A stretch of DNA of 34,249 nucleotides from contig CAYWJU010000016.1 of NCBI GenBank assembly GCA_964458645.1, forward strand, positions 1 to 34,249, read 5' to 3'. This stretch comes from DAORHV01 sp964458645. Lineage in GTDB: Bacteria > Patescibacteriota > Gracilibacteria > Peribacterales > Peribacteraceae. The position numbers were made by a program, and so were the translations under genes. This document shows, piece by piece, positions 7,648 to 15,654 of this stretch (positions within the stretch are counted from its first letter, which is position 1; every line of letters starts with the position of its first letter). The notes below the pieces were generated by a model. The model saw only the letters and a program-made list of their open reading frames with translations. It did no database searches and had not been told where the DNA came from.

Positions 7648-7724
7648 GCCCCGGTAGCTCAGGCGGATAGAGCAAGATCCTTCTAAGATCGAGGTCGACG
7701 GTTCGAATCCGTCCCGGGGCACCA
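7648..7724 (+). tRNA. tRNA-Arg (anticodon UCU)
   Basis: The 77-nt sequence folds as a cloverleaf: acceptor GCCCCGG/CCGGGGC, D stem GCTC/GAGC, anticodon loop CTTCTAA with UCU at 7682-7684, T arm GACGG-TTCGAAT-CCGTC, discriminator A and an encoded CCA (7722-7724). The first pair of the anticodon stem is an A-G mismatch. Confidence 0.95.
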
Positions 7725-7886
7725 TAGGTTTCGTACCAAGCGGATGCCAAAGAAATGCTCGTCAGGGTTTTTGACGTTACTGAATATTGACAAACTGCCA
7801 ATATAGTTTACAGCAGAAACTCCTAAAGAAATGAGGAAATCCGGCAGCAGTCAGCCATAATCCAAACAAACAACGGAAATTCGTGG

Positions 7887-7892
7887 TATACT
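7887..7892 (+). promoter_or_regulatory. -10 box TATACT, leaderless type
   Basis: TATACT ends 7 nt before the ATG at 7900, so the transcript would begin at or next to the start codon. No clear -35 is seen. Confidence 0.55.
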
Positions 7893-7899
7893 ATCTTTC

Positions 7900-8484
7900 A
7901 TGGAATCAACCACAAATGCCACTCCAGCTCCAGAGAACGAAACCCCGGACCAGCGCGATATTCGTCTGAACAAAGACCTCGCTGCGTTCAGTTATGTGTG
8001 GATCATGTCGGTGGTCGTTTTTGCCAGTCGCCGCGACTCGCCGTTCGCGCAGTATCATTCAAAGCAGGCTTGCATCCTGTTCCTTATCAGCATTCCGGTT
8101 GCAATGATCCCATTTCTGGGACGCTACTTGGTATTCATCGTCTTAGCCGGCATGTTGCTCGGTTTCATTAACGCCGCCAACGGCCGGCGGGAGGAGTTGC
8201 CGATTGTCGGCAAGCTTGCCACTGGCGAGATGAAGCCCAAGGACATCTGGAATCAGGCCAAGCCGTACATGGAAAAACTGGTGCATATCTTTGTGCAACT
8301 GTTCAAGAAGCCCGATCATCCTGCTGAAAAGCATACGACGACCGCTGCCGCTACTGAAAAGCCTACTGCGACGCCGACCACTCCAGCGCAGGCTGCAACA
8401 CCTGTAGCACCGACTGCCAGTGTTTCCAGCCCATCTGCACCGCCACCTGCTTCGCCGCTCGACAACTCAACGCCAAAGCCGTAA
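7900..8484 (+). CDS. Tic20/DUF4870-like small membrane protein
   Basis: 194 aa. A polar N-terminus (about 35 residues) leads to a membrane domain of about 80 residues with three or four hydrophobic helices and the pattern SPFAQYHSKQA...GFINAANG. That pattern is typical of the Tic20-like/DUF4870 family, in which a QxH-type motif follows the first helix. An amphipathic Lys-rich segment and a low-complexity Ala/Pro/Thr/Ser tail (about residues 140-194) follow. The function of such bacterial proteins is unknown. The stop is 10 nt before pyrH, so the two probably share an mRNA that starts at the leaderless promoter at 7887. Family assignment is by pattern only. Confidence 0.65.
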   Translation: MESTTNATPAPENETPDQRDIRLNKDLAAFSYVWIMSVVVFASRRDSPFAQYHSKQACILFLISIPVAMIPFLGRYLVFIVLAGMLLGFINAANGRREELPIVGKLATGEMKPKDIWNQAKPYMEKLVHIFVQLFKKPDHPAEKHTTTAAATEKPTATPTTPAQAATPVAPTASVSSPSAPPPASPLDNSTPKP

Positions 8485-8494
8485 TCTCCTTACA

Positions 8495-9205
8495 ATGCCG
8501 AAACACTACCAGCGCATCCTGTTGAAACTCTCGGGCGAAGCCCTGTCCAACGGGGATTTGGGGTTTGATTACTCCAAACTTCACGACATCGCTCTGCAGA
8601 TTAAACAGGTGGTCGACAAAGATATTCAGGTCGTCATCGTGATCGGTGGCGGCAATATTTGGCGGTACCGCGACACGACTGAGTCCGGTATTGAGCGGAC
8701 TGCAAGCGACGCCATGGGCATGCTTGCGACTATTATGAATGCAGTCGCGCTGCAATCGGCACTCGAGAAGATTGGCACCTTTACGCGTGTCTGTTCGGCC
8801 ATCAACGTGCCGCAACTTGCCGAGCCATACTTGCGCCGCCGCGCCGAGCGACACTTGGAAAAGAAGCGCGTGGTGATCTGCGCCGGAGGCACGGGCAACC
8901 CGTTCTTCACCACCGATTCCGCTGCCGCATTGCGTGCACTGGAATTGGAGTGTGACGCGTTGCTGAAGGCTTCCAACGTGGACGGTGTGTACGACAAAGA
9001 TCCAAACAAGCACAAAGATGCCAAAAAATACGAGAGCGTGACGTTCCAGGAAGTCATCGAGAAAAATTTGAAAGTCATGGATCAGTCTGCATTCAGCCTG
9101 TGCCGCGACGGAAACCTGCCTATCGTGGTGTTTAACTTCAATACACAAGGCGCGTTGCTCGAAGCCGCACTTGGGAAGAAAGTCGGGACCGTCGTGCAGG
9201 GATAG
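8495..9205 (+). CDS. pyrH: UMP kinase
   Basis: 236 aa, normal length for the family. It phosphorylates UMP to UDP with ATP in pyrimidine nucleotide synthesis, as a cytosolic hexamer. The sequence shows the amino-acid kinase fold: LLKLSGEAL near the start, the glycine-rich loop VIGGGNIWR, SDAMGMLATIMNA, and the ATP-site region GGTGNPFFTTDSAAALRA, then SNVDGVYDKDP and MDQSAF. The ATG at 8495 matches the usual family start; an in-frame start at 8420 would overlap the previous gene. frr follows, a common bacterial neighbour of pyrH. Confidence 0.96.
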   Translation: MPKHYQRILLKLSGEALSNGDLGFDYSKLHDIALQIKQVVDKDIQVVIVIGGGNIWRYRDTTESGIERTASDAMGMLATIMNAVALQSALEKIGTFTRVCSAINVPQLAEPYLRRRAERHLEKKRVVICAGGTGNPFFTTDSAAALRALELECDALLKASNVDGVYDKDPNKHKDAKKYESVTFQEVIEKNLKVMDQSAFSLCRDGNLPIVVFNFNTQGALLEAALGKKVGTVVQG

Positions 9206-9252
9206 CAGGGGAGGGGATTGGTCTGCCAGTCGTACGAAGAAATGGTACGAGG

Positions 9253-9282
9253 TTGGTCGGTGAGTTCCAGGTGTGCTAGGAT
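9253..9282 (+). promoter_or_regulatory. Promoter of frr
   Basis: TTGGTC (9253-9258), 18 bp, TAGGAT (9277-9282) with an upstream TGC extension. The -10 ends 9 nt before the ATG at 9292, giving a leader of two or three nucleotides. Confidence 0.5.
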
Positions 9283-9291
9283 TATTTCACT

Positions 9292-9834
9292 ATGGCTCAC
9301 CCAGCAATCGCGGCGTTTCAGGACCACGTTTTGAAGACGCTTGAACATCTCCAGCAGGAATTCAGCAAGCTCCAGACCGGCCGCGCCAACGCGGCAGTAC
9401 TCGAACACGTCAGCATCGATGCCTACGGGCAGCGCATGGAGCTGAAAGCGGTTGCCAGTATTTCCGTGCAGGACGCGCGTTCCATTGTCATTCAGCCATG
9501 GGACAAGTCGGTGCTCGGTGCAATCGAGAAAGCATTGCAGATTTCGGATCTGGGCGTGAGTCCTGTTAATGACGGCGTGGTCATTCGCTTGAATTTCCCG
9601 GCCATGACCGAAGAGCGTCGCAAGCACATCGTCAAAGTGGTCGGCACGTTGTCCGAGGAAGCCAAAATCCGCGTTCGCAAAGACCGCCAGACTGCCAACG
9701 ACATCATCAAAGATATGGCCGACGAGGACGAAAAGGAGCGCGCTCAGAAAGAACTGCAGAAACTCGTGGACGATGCCAATGCCAAAGTTGTGGCCCTGGC
9801 CGCTGCCAAGGACAAGGAAGTCATGACAGTGTAA
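9292..9834 (+). CDS. frr: Ribosome recycling factor
   Basis: 180 aa, close to the usual 185. With EF-G it splits the post-termination ribosome. Typical segments are visible: LQTGRANAAVLEHVSIDAYG, SIVIQPWDKSVLGAIEKALQ, SPVNDGVVIRLNFPAMTEERRK and the helical C-terminus with AKIRVRKDRQTANDIIKD. It has its own near-leaderless promoter and ends inside a large inverted repeat that probably acts as terminator. Confidence 0.96.
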   Translation: MAHPAIAAFQDHVLKTLEHLQQEFSKLQTGRANAAVLEHVSIDAYGQRMELKAVASISVQDARSIVIQPWDKSVLGAIEKALQISDLGVSPVNDGVVIRLNFPAMTEERRKHIVKVVGTLSEEAKIRVRKDRQTANDIIKDMADEDEKERAQKELQKLVDDANAKVVALAAAKDKEVMTV

Positions 9835-9903
9835 ATTCCAAAGTTCAAAGACGAAATTCAAAAGGACATTTTTGAGCTTTGAATTTTTATCGTTTTGGAA
9901 TTT
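9833..9903. terminator. Nested AT-rich inverted repeat after frr
   Basis: The outer arms AAATTCCAAA (9833-9842) and TTTGGAATTT (9894-9903) are perfectly complementary. Inside them AAATTCAAA (9854-9862) pairs with TTTGAATTT (9878-9886). The outer left arm overlaps the frr stop codon and the right arm runs up to the purQ promoter. It may terminate frr transcription or be a repeat element. Confidence 0.55.
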
Positions 9904-9920
9904 CCCATCGCAGCGTTCGA

Positions 9921-9929
9921 TGGTACGAT
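9921..9929 (+). promoter_or_regulatory. Extended -10, leaderless, for purQ-like gene
   Basis: TGG plus TACGAT (9924-9929) ends 6 nt before the ATG at 9936. This supports 9936 over the in-frame ATG at 9879. Confidence 0.5.
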
Positions 9930-9935
9930 CCGCGC

Positions 9936-11186
9936 ATGAGAAAGCCGCTCATCGCCATCCCTAGTTTTCCCGGTAGCAACGGAGAAGTCGACAACATGCG
10001 CGTGCTGCGCCGCTGCGGTTTCGAGTGCTTCGTCTTCCGCTGGAACGACTCACTGGAAAAACTAAAAGACGTCGACGGGTATTTCTTCGGTGCCGGCTTC
10101 AGCTACGAGGACCGCGGCCGCTCCGGCATGGTCGCCGCGCGCGACCCGCTGTTTCGTCACATGCACGAGGAATCCAAGAAAGGGAAAGTCATCGTCGGCA
10201 ACTGCAACGGTGCCCAGGTACTTATTGAGAGTGGATTGGTCCCGGTTGGCGACGGACTACGCATGTCGCTGGCCCACAACGCGATCAAGTCCGACGACGG
10301 CAAATGGGTCTCGCCAGGGTTTTTGAATGAGTGGGTATGGATAACCCCTGCGTGTGCGAAAGACCGCTGTGCAACATCGAACTGGGAAGGCGCAATGCAC
10401 ATCCCCATCGCACATGGCGAAGGGCGTTTCGTGACAAAAGATCCCGAGTTGATCAAGGAGTTGGAAAAGAACGGCCAAGTTGCGTTTCGTTACTGTGATG
10501 CCAAGGGCACGCCCTCCGAAAACCCGTCGGTAACACCCAACGGTTCGACTGGTGGCATTGCTGGTGTTTGCAGTCCAGACGGCAACGTGGTGGCCATCAT
10601 GCCACACCCAGAGCGTACCGAGTTGGGTGATGCGTACTTCCTGTCCATGCGTACGTGGATCGAAAAGAAGCGCGGGCTGAAGACGACTGTGAAATTTGGC
10701 CCTGCCAAGGATTTCTCGGCCGTAAAGAACCGCTCACCCAAGCCGGTGGAGCTGTTCATCGACACCATCATCACGAACAATGAGGAGCGCACCGTGGAGC
10801 AGGCCGCCAAGCGCATCACCCCGGAGCTGAAGCTGAAACAGTACCGCTACATCGGCATGCAGAACACCGAGGCCTGTACGAGTGCACTGTCCTCGCTCTC
10901 CACATTCAACGGAAACAAAGAGATCGCCTACGTCCGAGAGCGCGGCCAGTTCTTCCGCTGGAACAGCGACAAGAAGGTGCTGGAGAAGCGCGACGGATCG
11001 CTCTTCAAGGGTGTCGCACTGTTGCGTATGAATGAGCCCGATACGGGCGCCGGTTCGTTCGGCGACGGCAGTGACACTGGCATTTGCTACGACTGCCGCG
11101 AAGTGGACGAGCAACAGGTGTACGCCAGGGAAATGCTGGAAGTCTTTGGCAATCCGCACGCCTCCACCATTTTCCGAATGCAGTAA
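9936..11186 (+). CDS. PurQ-type glutamine amidotransferase with long C-terminal extension
   Basis: 416 aa. The first ~250 residues match the class I amidotransferase subunit of FGAM synthase: start RKPLIAIPSFPGSNGEVDN, nucleophile Cys90 in GNCNGAQVL, and His224/Glu226 in MPHPERT. PurQ releases ammonia from glutamine for formylglycinamidine synthesis in the purine pathway. Ordinary PurQ is about 220-270 aa, so about 150 extra residues are present. The extension contains a segment (VELFIDTIITNN...RYIGM) that could be a small alpha/beta domain, and a CYDCREVDEQQVYAREMLE motif. I recognise no family there; a PurS-like domain is a guess. No other pur gene is in the window. The stop overlaps the ATG of the SpoU methylase by one base. 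Confidence 0.82.
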   Translation: MRKPLIAIPSFPGSNGEVDNMRVLRRCGFECFVFRWNDSLEKLKDVDGYFFGAGFSYEDRGRSGMVAARDPLFRHMHEESKKGKVIVGNCNGAQVLIESGLVPVGDGLRMSLAHNAIKSDDGKWVSPGFLNEWVWITPACAKDRCATSNWEGAMHIPIAHGEGRFVTKDPELIKELEKNGQVAFRYCDAKGTPSENPSVTPNGSTGGIAGVCSPDGNVVAIMPHPERTELGDAYFLSMRTWIEKKRGLKTTVKFGPAKDFSAVKNRSPKPVELFIDTIITNNEERTVEQAAKRITPELKLKQYRYIGMQNTEACTSALSSLSTFNGNKEIAYVRERGQFFRWNSDKKVLEKRDGSLFKGVALLRMNEPDTGAGSFGDGSDTGICYDCREVDEQQVYAREMLEVFGNPHASTIFRMQ

Positions 11187-11659
11187 TGGGCGCCAAGGCT
11201 CCCATTGCCGTGGTCGCGCATAACATCCGTTCGCTCTGGAATATTGGCGCGTTATTCCGCACGTGCGATGCGCTCGGCATCGACCACCTGTATTTGACGG
11301 GCTATTCCGCAGTCCCGCCGCGCAAGGAAATCTCCAAAACTGCGCTAGGCGCCGAGGCATGGGTTCCGTGGACGTACGAGAAGGACCCGCTTGCCGTGCT
11401 GGAGCGCCTTCGGTCCGAAGGGTACGTCATCGCGGGACTGGAAATCGCCGAAGGCAGCACTTCGTTGTACGACTACACCCCCAAAGGGCCTCTGTGCCTG
11501 GTACTAGGCCATGAGATCCTTGGTGTGCCCAAAGAGCTACAGGACCGCTGCGACGTCATCGTGCATATTCCTATGCATGGACGCAAAGAATCACTCAACG
11601 TTGCTGTAGCAGCTGGTATTGCCTTGTTTAGCTTGCGTAAGCCAGCAGGAAGCTCTTGA
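11186..11659 (+). CDS. SpoU/TrmH-family RNA methyltransferase
   Basis: 157 aa, a minimal SPOUT methylase without an added RNA-binding domain. The three family motifs are visible: motif 1 NIRSLWNIGALFRTCDALG, motif 2 LVLGHEILGVPKEL, and motif 3 IPMHGRKESLNVAVAAGIAL, which form the knotted SAM site. Such enzymes 2'-O-methylate tRNA or rRNA; the target cannot be read from the sequence. The ATG overlaps the purQ stop (TAATG), implying translational coupling, and this decides the start. Confidence 0.9.
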   Translation: MGAKAPIAVVAHNIRSLWNIGALFRTCDALGIDHLYLTGYSAVPPRKEISKTALGAEAWVPWTYEKDPLAVLERLRSEGYVIAGLEIAEGSTSLYDYTPKGPLCLVLGHEILGVPKELQDRCDVIVHIPMHGRKESLNVAVAAGIALFSLRKPAGSS

Positions 11660-11663
11660 GATG

Positions 11664-11691
11664 TTGTTTGATGCCCGTAGTATGGTATAAT
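11664..11691 (+). promoter_or_regulatory. Promoter TTGTTT-N16-TATAAT
   Basis: The -35 is at 11664-11669 and the consensus -10 at 11686-11691, with a TGG extension. The ATG at 11717 follows after 25 nt. Confidence 0.6.
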
Positions 11692-11716
11692 TTGTCCTGT
11701 TTCCAACATTTTTTGT

Positions 11717-12397
11717 ATGGCCGACCCTACGCCCGCAGGACAGAACCCGCCTCCTCGCCCCGGTGATCCGGTGCCGACCGGAGGTTTGGACCCATCGCAG
11801 GTTTTCGGTTCCGCTCCCATGCCGCCCCCACGCGCCGCTCAAGGCGCTGCGCCTGCTTCCGCAGGAGCAGGAGGAACTGCACAACAGGCAGCTTCGGGTG
11901 CCGGCACACCACCAGTGCAGGACAACAGCCCTCCGCCTCCGCCTGTGGGTACAGTGGCGACGAAAGAAATGGGGTATGACGATGAAGACATCAAAATTCT
12001 TGCCGAGGTCGGCAACTACCGCTTCGGTAGCATTACGGCAACACTGAACAACGATAAAATCGTCGTGCCGACTCATCCGGAAACAAACTTCGATGAGCAG
12101 GGTTTCCTTACATTCTTGCGCGGATCAATTTCGCTGACCCGAGACGAAAAGTGGCGCATTATTCAGGCCATTCCCAAGCTCAGCCAGTTCCAGATCGATG
12201 AGCTGCAAAAAATTCTGCAGGAGGAGCGTGCCAAGTTCATGCAACTTTCTCCAAAGCACTTGCGGCACTTGCTCCAATTGGAGCGCAAGCACGCCGAGGA
12301 CTGGAAGGACCTGCAGTCGTTGTACGTTCAACAGAACGCAAAGCAGGCCGAGCAGTCGCAGGCCGACGAAATCCGCAAGCAGTTGGGCCTTGGCTGA
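11717..12397 (+). CDS. Uncharacterised protein, Pro/Ala-rich N-terminus and helical C-terminus
   Basis: 226 aa, with no signal peptide or membrane helix. The first ~80 residues are low-complexity Pro/Ala/Gly. The remainder (about 85-226) is charged and likely helical, with runs such as LTRDEKWRIIQAIPKL and SPKHLRHLLQLERKHAEDWK, and a Gln-rich end that could form a coiled coil. I recognise no family. It has its own promoter. Its stop codon lies in a hairpin shared with the convergent gene at 12401. Confidence 0.7.
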   Translation: MADPTPAGQNPPPRPGDPVPTGGLDPSQVFGSAPMPPPRAAQGAAPASAGAGGTAQQAASGAGTPPVQDNSPPPPPVGTVATKEMGYDDEDIKILAEVGNYRFGSITATLNNDKIVVPTHPETNFDEQGFLTFLRGSISLTRDEKWRIIQAIPKLSQFQIDELQKILQEERAKFMQLSPKHLRHLLQLERKHAEDWKDLQSLYVQQNAKQAEQSQADEIRKQLGLG

Positions 12398-12408
12398 TTT
12401 TTAGCCAA
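12390..12408. terminator. Bidirectional hairpin over two convergent stop codons
   Basis: TTGGCT (12390-12395), loop of seven, AGCCAA (12403-12408). The TGA of the left gene (12395-12397) and the TAA of the minus-strand gene (12401-12403) both lie within it. Confidence 0.5.
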
Positions 12409-13210
12409 ACATCAGTGTTACGATGTACAGGCCGCAACCCACCAGCAGGAACAGGGCGCCGCTGAGCATTTTTCCGCGCAGAAGTTTGTGCAGTGAGCTG
12501 AGCGCCAAAAACAGAAAAATTGCGGTTATGAATCTGAAAATCAGCGGTGAGAAGAAGAAGCCTTCAACAATCGGGATGTCCCAAGGCATCTGTCGTTCAA
12601 ACGTGTAATAGCCCAATGCAACGAATGCGATGTACCAAGCCAGCAGCCAGCCGGCATACAAGCGAATGGTATCCACCAGAGGATAATAACGCTCCGTCTT
12701 AGCGGCGGAAGTGCTTGGCGAAGCAGATACGGCGTCCATCTGCTTTTCAATATCGTGAAATGCAGCAACGGGTTCTGCTTCCATTGCTACGGCAGGAGCC
12801 TTTTTCACTGCACTCACGGGCACCGCAGCAGGTGCGGCATCGCGCTGCCAACGTAGTAAGTCATCATCCTTGAATTGCGGAGTCACCCCAACTGGGGAAA
12901 GCATGTTGAGCGTAAGTTTTTGCTCCTGACGCAGTCGATCGAATGCGTGGCGTTTCGACTCAGCTTGAATCGTCCCGCGGCGAATCGTTCCGTCTGTTGC
13001 AGTGCCTTCGAACGCGAACGATGTCGGCCCACCGTCCGTGGGTTGAGTGCTTTTACCAGTTTTGCGTAACCGCATGGCCTCCGTGACGACGACGTTCTCC
13101 AACTTTTGCCCCTGCAGTGCGACAGTTGCGGCTTCTATACTTTCCGCATCTATTGTTCCACGAACATCTTTTCCTTCTTCATTCACGGCTTTGTACGAGA
13201 AGGTTGGCAT
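12401..13210 (-). CDS. Membrane protein with two PilC/GspF N-terminal-like domains
   Basis: 269 aa. It opens with MPTFSYKAVNEEGKDVRGTI, very like the first residues of type IV pilus/type II secretion inner-membrane protein PilC/GspF. A second segment of similar design (FEGTATDGTIRRGTIQAESK, about residues 64-105) follows. Next come a linker rich in Ala/Val and a C-terminal region with three hydrophobic helices (about residues 180-269). The large cytoplasmic helical domains of PilC are absent, so this is not a normal PilC. It may be a partner or regulator of a pilus machine. The start at 13210 is chosen because a -10 (13219-13224) ends 8 nt before it; a start at 13234 would lie upstream of the promoter. 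Confidence 0.7.
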   Translation of the reverse strand: MPTFSYKAVNEEGKDVRGTIDAESIEAATVALQGQKLENVVVTEAMRLRKTGKSTQPTDGGPTSFAFEGTATDGTIRRGTIQAESKRHAFDRLRQEQKLTLNMLSPVGVTPQFKDDDLLRWQRDAAPAAVPVSAVKKAPAVAMEAEPVAAFHDIEKQMDAVSASPSTSAAKTERYYPLVDTIRLYAGWLLAWYIAFVALGYYTFERQMPWDIPIVEGFFFSPLIFRFITAIFLFLALSSLHKLLRGKMLSGALFLLVGCGLYIVTLMFG

Positions 13211-13218
13211 GCACGAAG

Positions 13219-13224
13219 AGCATA
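13219..13224 (-). promoter_or_regulatory. Extended -10, near-leaderless
   Basis: On the minus strand TGG-TATGCT ends 8 nt before the ATG at 13210. Confidence 0.45.
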
Positions 13225-13264
13225 CCACAAGCAACGGCGAAACAACCGATCGGTCATCTCCGGT

Positions 13265-14335
13265 TTACTCGTCCGGCGTGAAGCGCTGCATCTCGTTCAG
13301 CATGTAGGAAACAGCTTCAGAAAGGCGTGCGTCGGCGGTGATTTCGATATGGCGGCCGTCCCAATCTTTGTAGCCGATGACGGTTCCGGCCTTTGTTTCC
13401 ACTTTGCCATCCGCTCCGCCCGCATTCTCAGAGCTGCCTGCGATCAGGTTCAGCGCAATCACGCCTTGGCCCAACGCTTGGATGTCGGTCATGCCGAACT
13501 CCACGCGCCAAAGCGTGGAGGTGGTGGCGCCGAATGACTTGTAGTACCAATTCTTGTGGACGGGAATACAGAAACCGATGTGTCCGGTGCAGTATTTCTG
13601 AGTCCACAGCGAGGGCGTCGCATAGTTTTGTTTCGCCATAAGGGTGATGTCGGATTCATTTGCCGACACCGACGATGCGGCAGAGGAAACGGCAGCAATC
13701 GAAGAGGACTTGGACGACGAACTAACAGCAGCTTTGGAAGAAGAGCTGAGTACTGCAGTAGCGGACGAAAACGAAGAGGAGACAGCTGCCATAGAACTAG
13801 AGGATGTCGCGACTGCCGGAACGCAGACTCCGCTGCAATCAGCACCTCCGTGCATTGGATCGCAGCTATCGCTGTCGTCGTCGACGCAGGCCATATCCGC
13901 CGGGCAAGCGAAGCCGGCGATTCCGCCGCACATCTGCCCCTTCGAGGAAGAGGCAGCAGAGGACTCGAGAACGACGACTTCGCTGATCCTCAGCACGTTT
14001 TCGGTGCCAGAGACCTTTAAGGAACCCCGAACATCCACACGCTTTCCAAGGTACGAGCCCAACTGCAGATTGCCATCGGTCGAAACGATCAACAGTGCAC
14101 GGCCACTATCCAAAAGAAGTGTGTGCGTGGCATCGGTTGTGGTTGTAACGCTCAATCCGGCGACAGTACCCGTATAAGTAACGTTATTCGTTTCGGGCAG
14201 CTGCTCGCTGCTAGAGGAGTCCGACGACAGTGCTTCGCTGGAAGACGTTGTCGAGTTGCCGTCAGTAGAAGGCTGTGGCGTGCAACCGACAGTCACGAAG
14301 AGCGTTGCGAGCAGAAGAATGGCGCGTGTGTTCAT
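13265..14335 (-). CDS. Kazal-like lipoprotein with Ser-rich linkers
   Basis: 356 aa. The start MNTRAILLLATLFVTVGC gives a lipoprotein signal with Cys18 as the likely lipidated residue, although Thr at -3 is not the usual Leu. A Ser-rich linker leads to a beta-rich domain (about residues 50-125) that may be an OB-like fold (YLGKRVDVRGSLKVSG). Next is a Cys-rich segment (MCGGIAGFACPADMACVDDD then GGADCSGVC) typical of Kazal-like protease-inhibitor domains, a second long Ser/Ala linker, and a C-terminal domain of about 120 residues that I do not recognise. The Ser linkers recall those of the A/B proteins. Surface location is well supported; inhibitor activity is inference. Promoter at 14372-14400. 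Confidence 0.78.
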   Translation of the reverse strand: MNTRAILLLATLFVTVGCTPQPSTDGNSTTSSSEALSSDSSSSEQLPETNNVTYTGTVAGLSVTTTTDATHTLLLDSGRALLIVSTDGNLQLGSYLGKRVDVRGSLKVSGTENVLRISEVVVLESSAASSSKGQMCGGIAGFACPADMACVDDDSDSCDPMHGGADCSGVCVPAVATSSSSMAAVSSSFSSATAVLSSSSKAAVSSSSKSSSIAAVSSAASSVSANESDITLMAKQNYATPSLWTQKYCTGHIGFCIPVHKNWYYKSFGATTSTLWRVEFGMTDIQALGQGVIALNLIAGSSENAGGADGKVETKAGTVIGYKDWDGRHIEITADARLSEAVSYMLNEMQRFTPDE

Positions 14336-14371
14336 CGAAAGAAAGGAAGTGAAGCAAAACGTTACGACGCA

Positions 14372-14400
14372 AGTATAGGCCGTGGAATGGAGTGTCACAA
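14372..14400 (-). promoter_or_regulatory. Promoter TTGTGA-N17-TATACT
   Basis: On the minus strand the -35 is at 14395-14400 and the -10 at 14372-14377. The leader to the lipoprotein ATG at 14335 is about 30 nt. Confidence 0.6.
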
Positions 14401-14434
14401 CAGATCGGAGGATGCGCATCGGAAATGAATCCTG

Positions 14435-14440
14435 TACAGT
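14435..14440 (+). promoter_or_regulatory. -10 box TACAGT, leaderless type
   Basis: TACAGT ends 6 nt before the ATG of the aminopeptidase at 14447. The region between this gene and the lipoprotein holds two divergent promoters. Confidence 0.45.
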
Positions 14441-14446
14441 GTCCGT

Positions 14447-15646
14447 ATGTACACACCATCACATTCGATTTTGAAAAACTATGCGGATTTGCTCGTGAAG
14501 TTCGCCCTGAACGGAGGTGAAGGCGTTCGACCGAAGCAAGTGGTGCAAATCAATATCCCCGACGTTGCCAAGCCGCTCTATGCAGCGTTACTGGAGTCCA
14601 TTTTGGAAGCGGGCGCGTACCCGAAGGTGCAATTGATTCCCACGCAAACCGACAAAATCTTCTTCCAGAAAGCCAGCGACGATCAGCTCACGTTTTTCCC
14701 CGAAGCGTTCAAGCATGCCGAGGCGAATCTTATCGATCACCAGATTTCCATCATTGCGGAAGCTGACCCCTCGGAACTGAAAGACGTTGACCCAAAACGC
14801 ATGTTCAAAGCCATGGATGCACGCCGAAAATTCCGCGACTGGCTGTTTAAGAAGGAACAGGAAGGAAAATTCACGTGGACGCTGGCTCTGTATGCAACGG
14901 AAGCCATGGCCAAGGAAGCGGGTATGACATTGGAGCAATATTGGCAGGAGATTATTACGGGGTGCTATCTGGATTCAAAAAACCCCATCGCCGAATGGCA
15001 GAAACTGTTCGTGGAACAGGAGCGCATTAAGGCAGCGTTGGATGCCTTGCAGATTGAGCACGTGCACGTTGAGGGCGCACGTATCGATTTGATTGTAAAA
15101 CTCGGCCCCAACCGACGCTGGCTTGGCGGAAGCGGTCGAAACATTCCCAGCTACGAATTGTTCATTTCGCCGGATTGGCGCGGTACGCAAGGAAAAATTT
15201 ATTTCAACCAACCGCTGTATCGCTACGGCAACATTCTTCGTGACATTGAGCTTGAGTTCAAAGACGGGCTGGTCACCAAGGCGACCGCCAAAGAAGGTCA
15301 GAGCGTGCTCGACAGCATGCTGGAGCGCAACAACGCAAACAAGATTGGCGAGTACTCACTGACCGATAAGCGCTTCTCTCGAATTACCAAGTTCATGGCA
15401 AATACGTTGTACGACGAAAACATCGGCGGAGAGTTCGGCAACACGCACCTTGCAGTCGGCAGAGCGTATAAGGACAGTTATCCCGGCGACATGTCCAAGC
15501 CGACCGAGAAGGATTGGGATGCCTGGGGGTATAATGACTCTCCCGAGCATACCGACATTATTTCTACCGAGGATCGTGTCGTAACCGCATATTTGCCAAA
15601 CGGTTCCAAGAAGGTGATCTTCAAGGACGGCATGTTCCAACTGTAG
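14447..15646 (+). CDS. M29-family aminopeptidase (AmpS/PepS type)
   Basis: 399 aa, near the usual ~410. The family comprises cytosolic metallo-aminopeptidases that remove N-terminal residues from peptides using two metal ions. Recognised family segments include LKNYADLLVKFALNGGEGVR at the start, the middle GRNIPSYELFISPDW and GKIYFNQPLYRYGNILRDIE, and near the end GGEFGNTHLAVGRAYKDS. The C-terminal SKKVIFKDGMFQL ending is also typical. Metal ligands lie in these segments but I did not assign each one. It converges with the methyltransferase gene with an 8-bp gap and no obvious terminator. Confidence 0.9.
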   Translation: MYTPSHSILKNYADLLVKFALNGGEGVRPKQVVQINIPDVAKPLYAALLESILEAGAYPKVQLIPTQTDKIFFQKASDDQLTFFPEAFKHAEANLIDHQISIIAEADPSELKDVDPKRMFKAMDARRKFRDWLFKKEQEGKFTWTLALYATEAMAKEAGMTLEQYWQEIITGCYLDSKNPIAEWQKLFVEQERIKAALDALQIEHVHVEGARIDLIVKLGPNRRWLGGSGRNIPSYELFISPDWRGTQGKIYFNQPLYRYGNILRDIELEFKDGLVTKATAKEGQSVLDSMLERNNANKIGEYSLTDKRFSRITKFMANTLYDENIGGEFGNTHLAVGRAYKDSYPGDMSKPTEKDWDAWGYNDSPEHTDIISTEDRVVTAYLPNGSKKVIFKDGMFQL

Positions 15647-15654
15647 TAATCGCG

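Noticed and set aside
7787..7815. TTGACA at 7787-7792 as a promoter
   Set aside because: No -10 box at proper spacing; TATAGT is only 9 bp away.
7831..7860. Nine-codon ORF upstream of the Tic20-like gene
   Set aside because: No promoter or ribosome site, and too short to support.
13241..13256. Palindrome ACCGATCGGT as an operator or terminator
   Set aside because: Ten bases only, no U-tract and no second copy seen.
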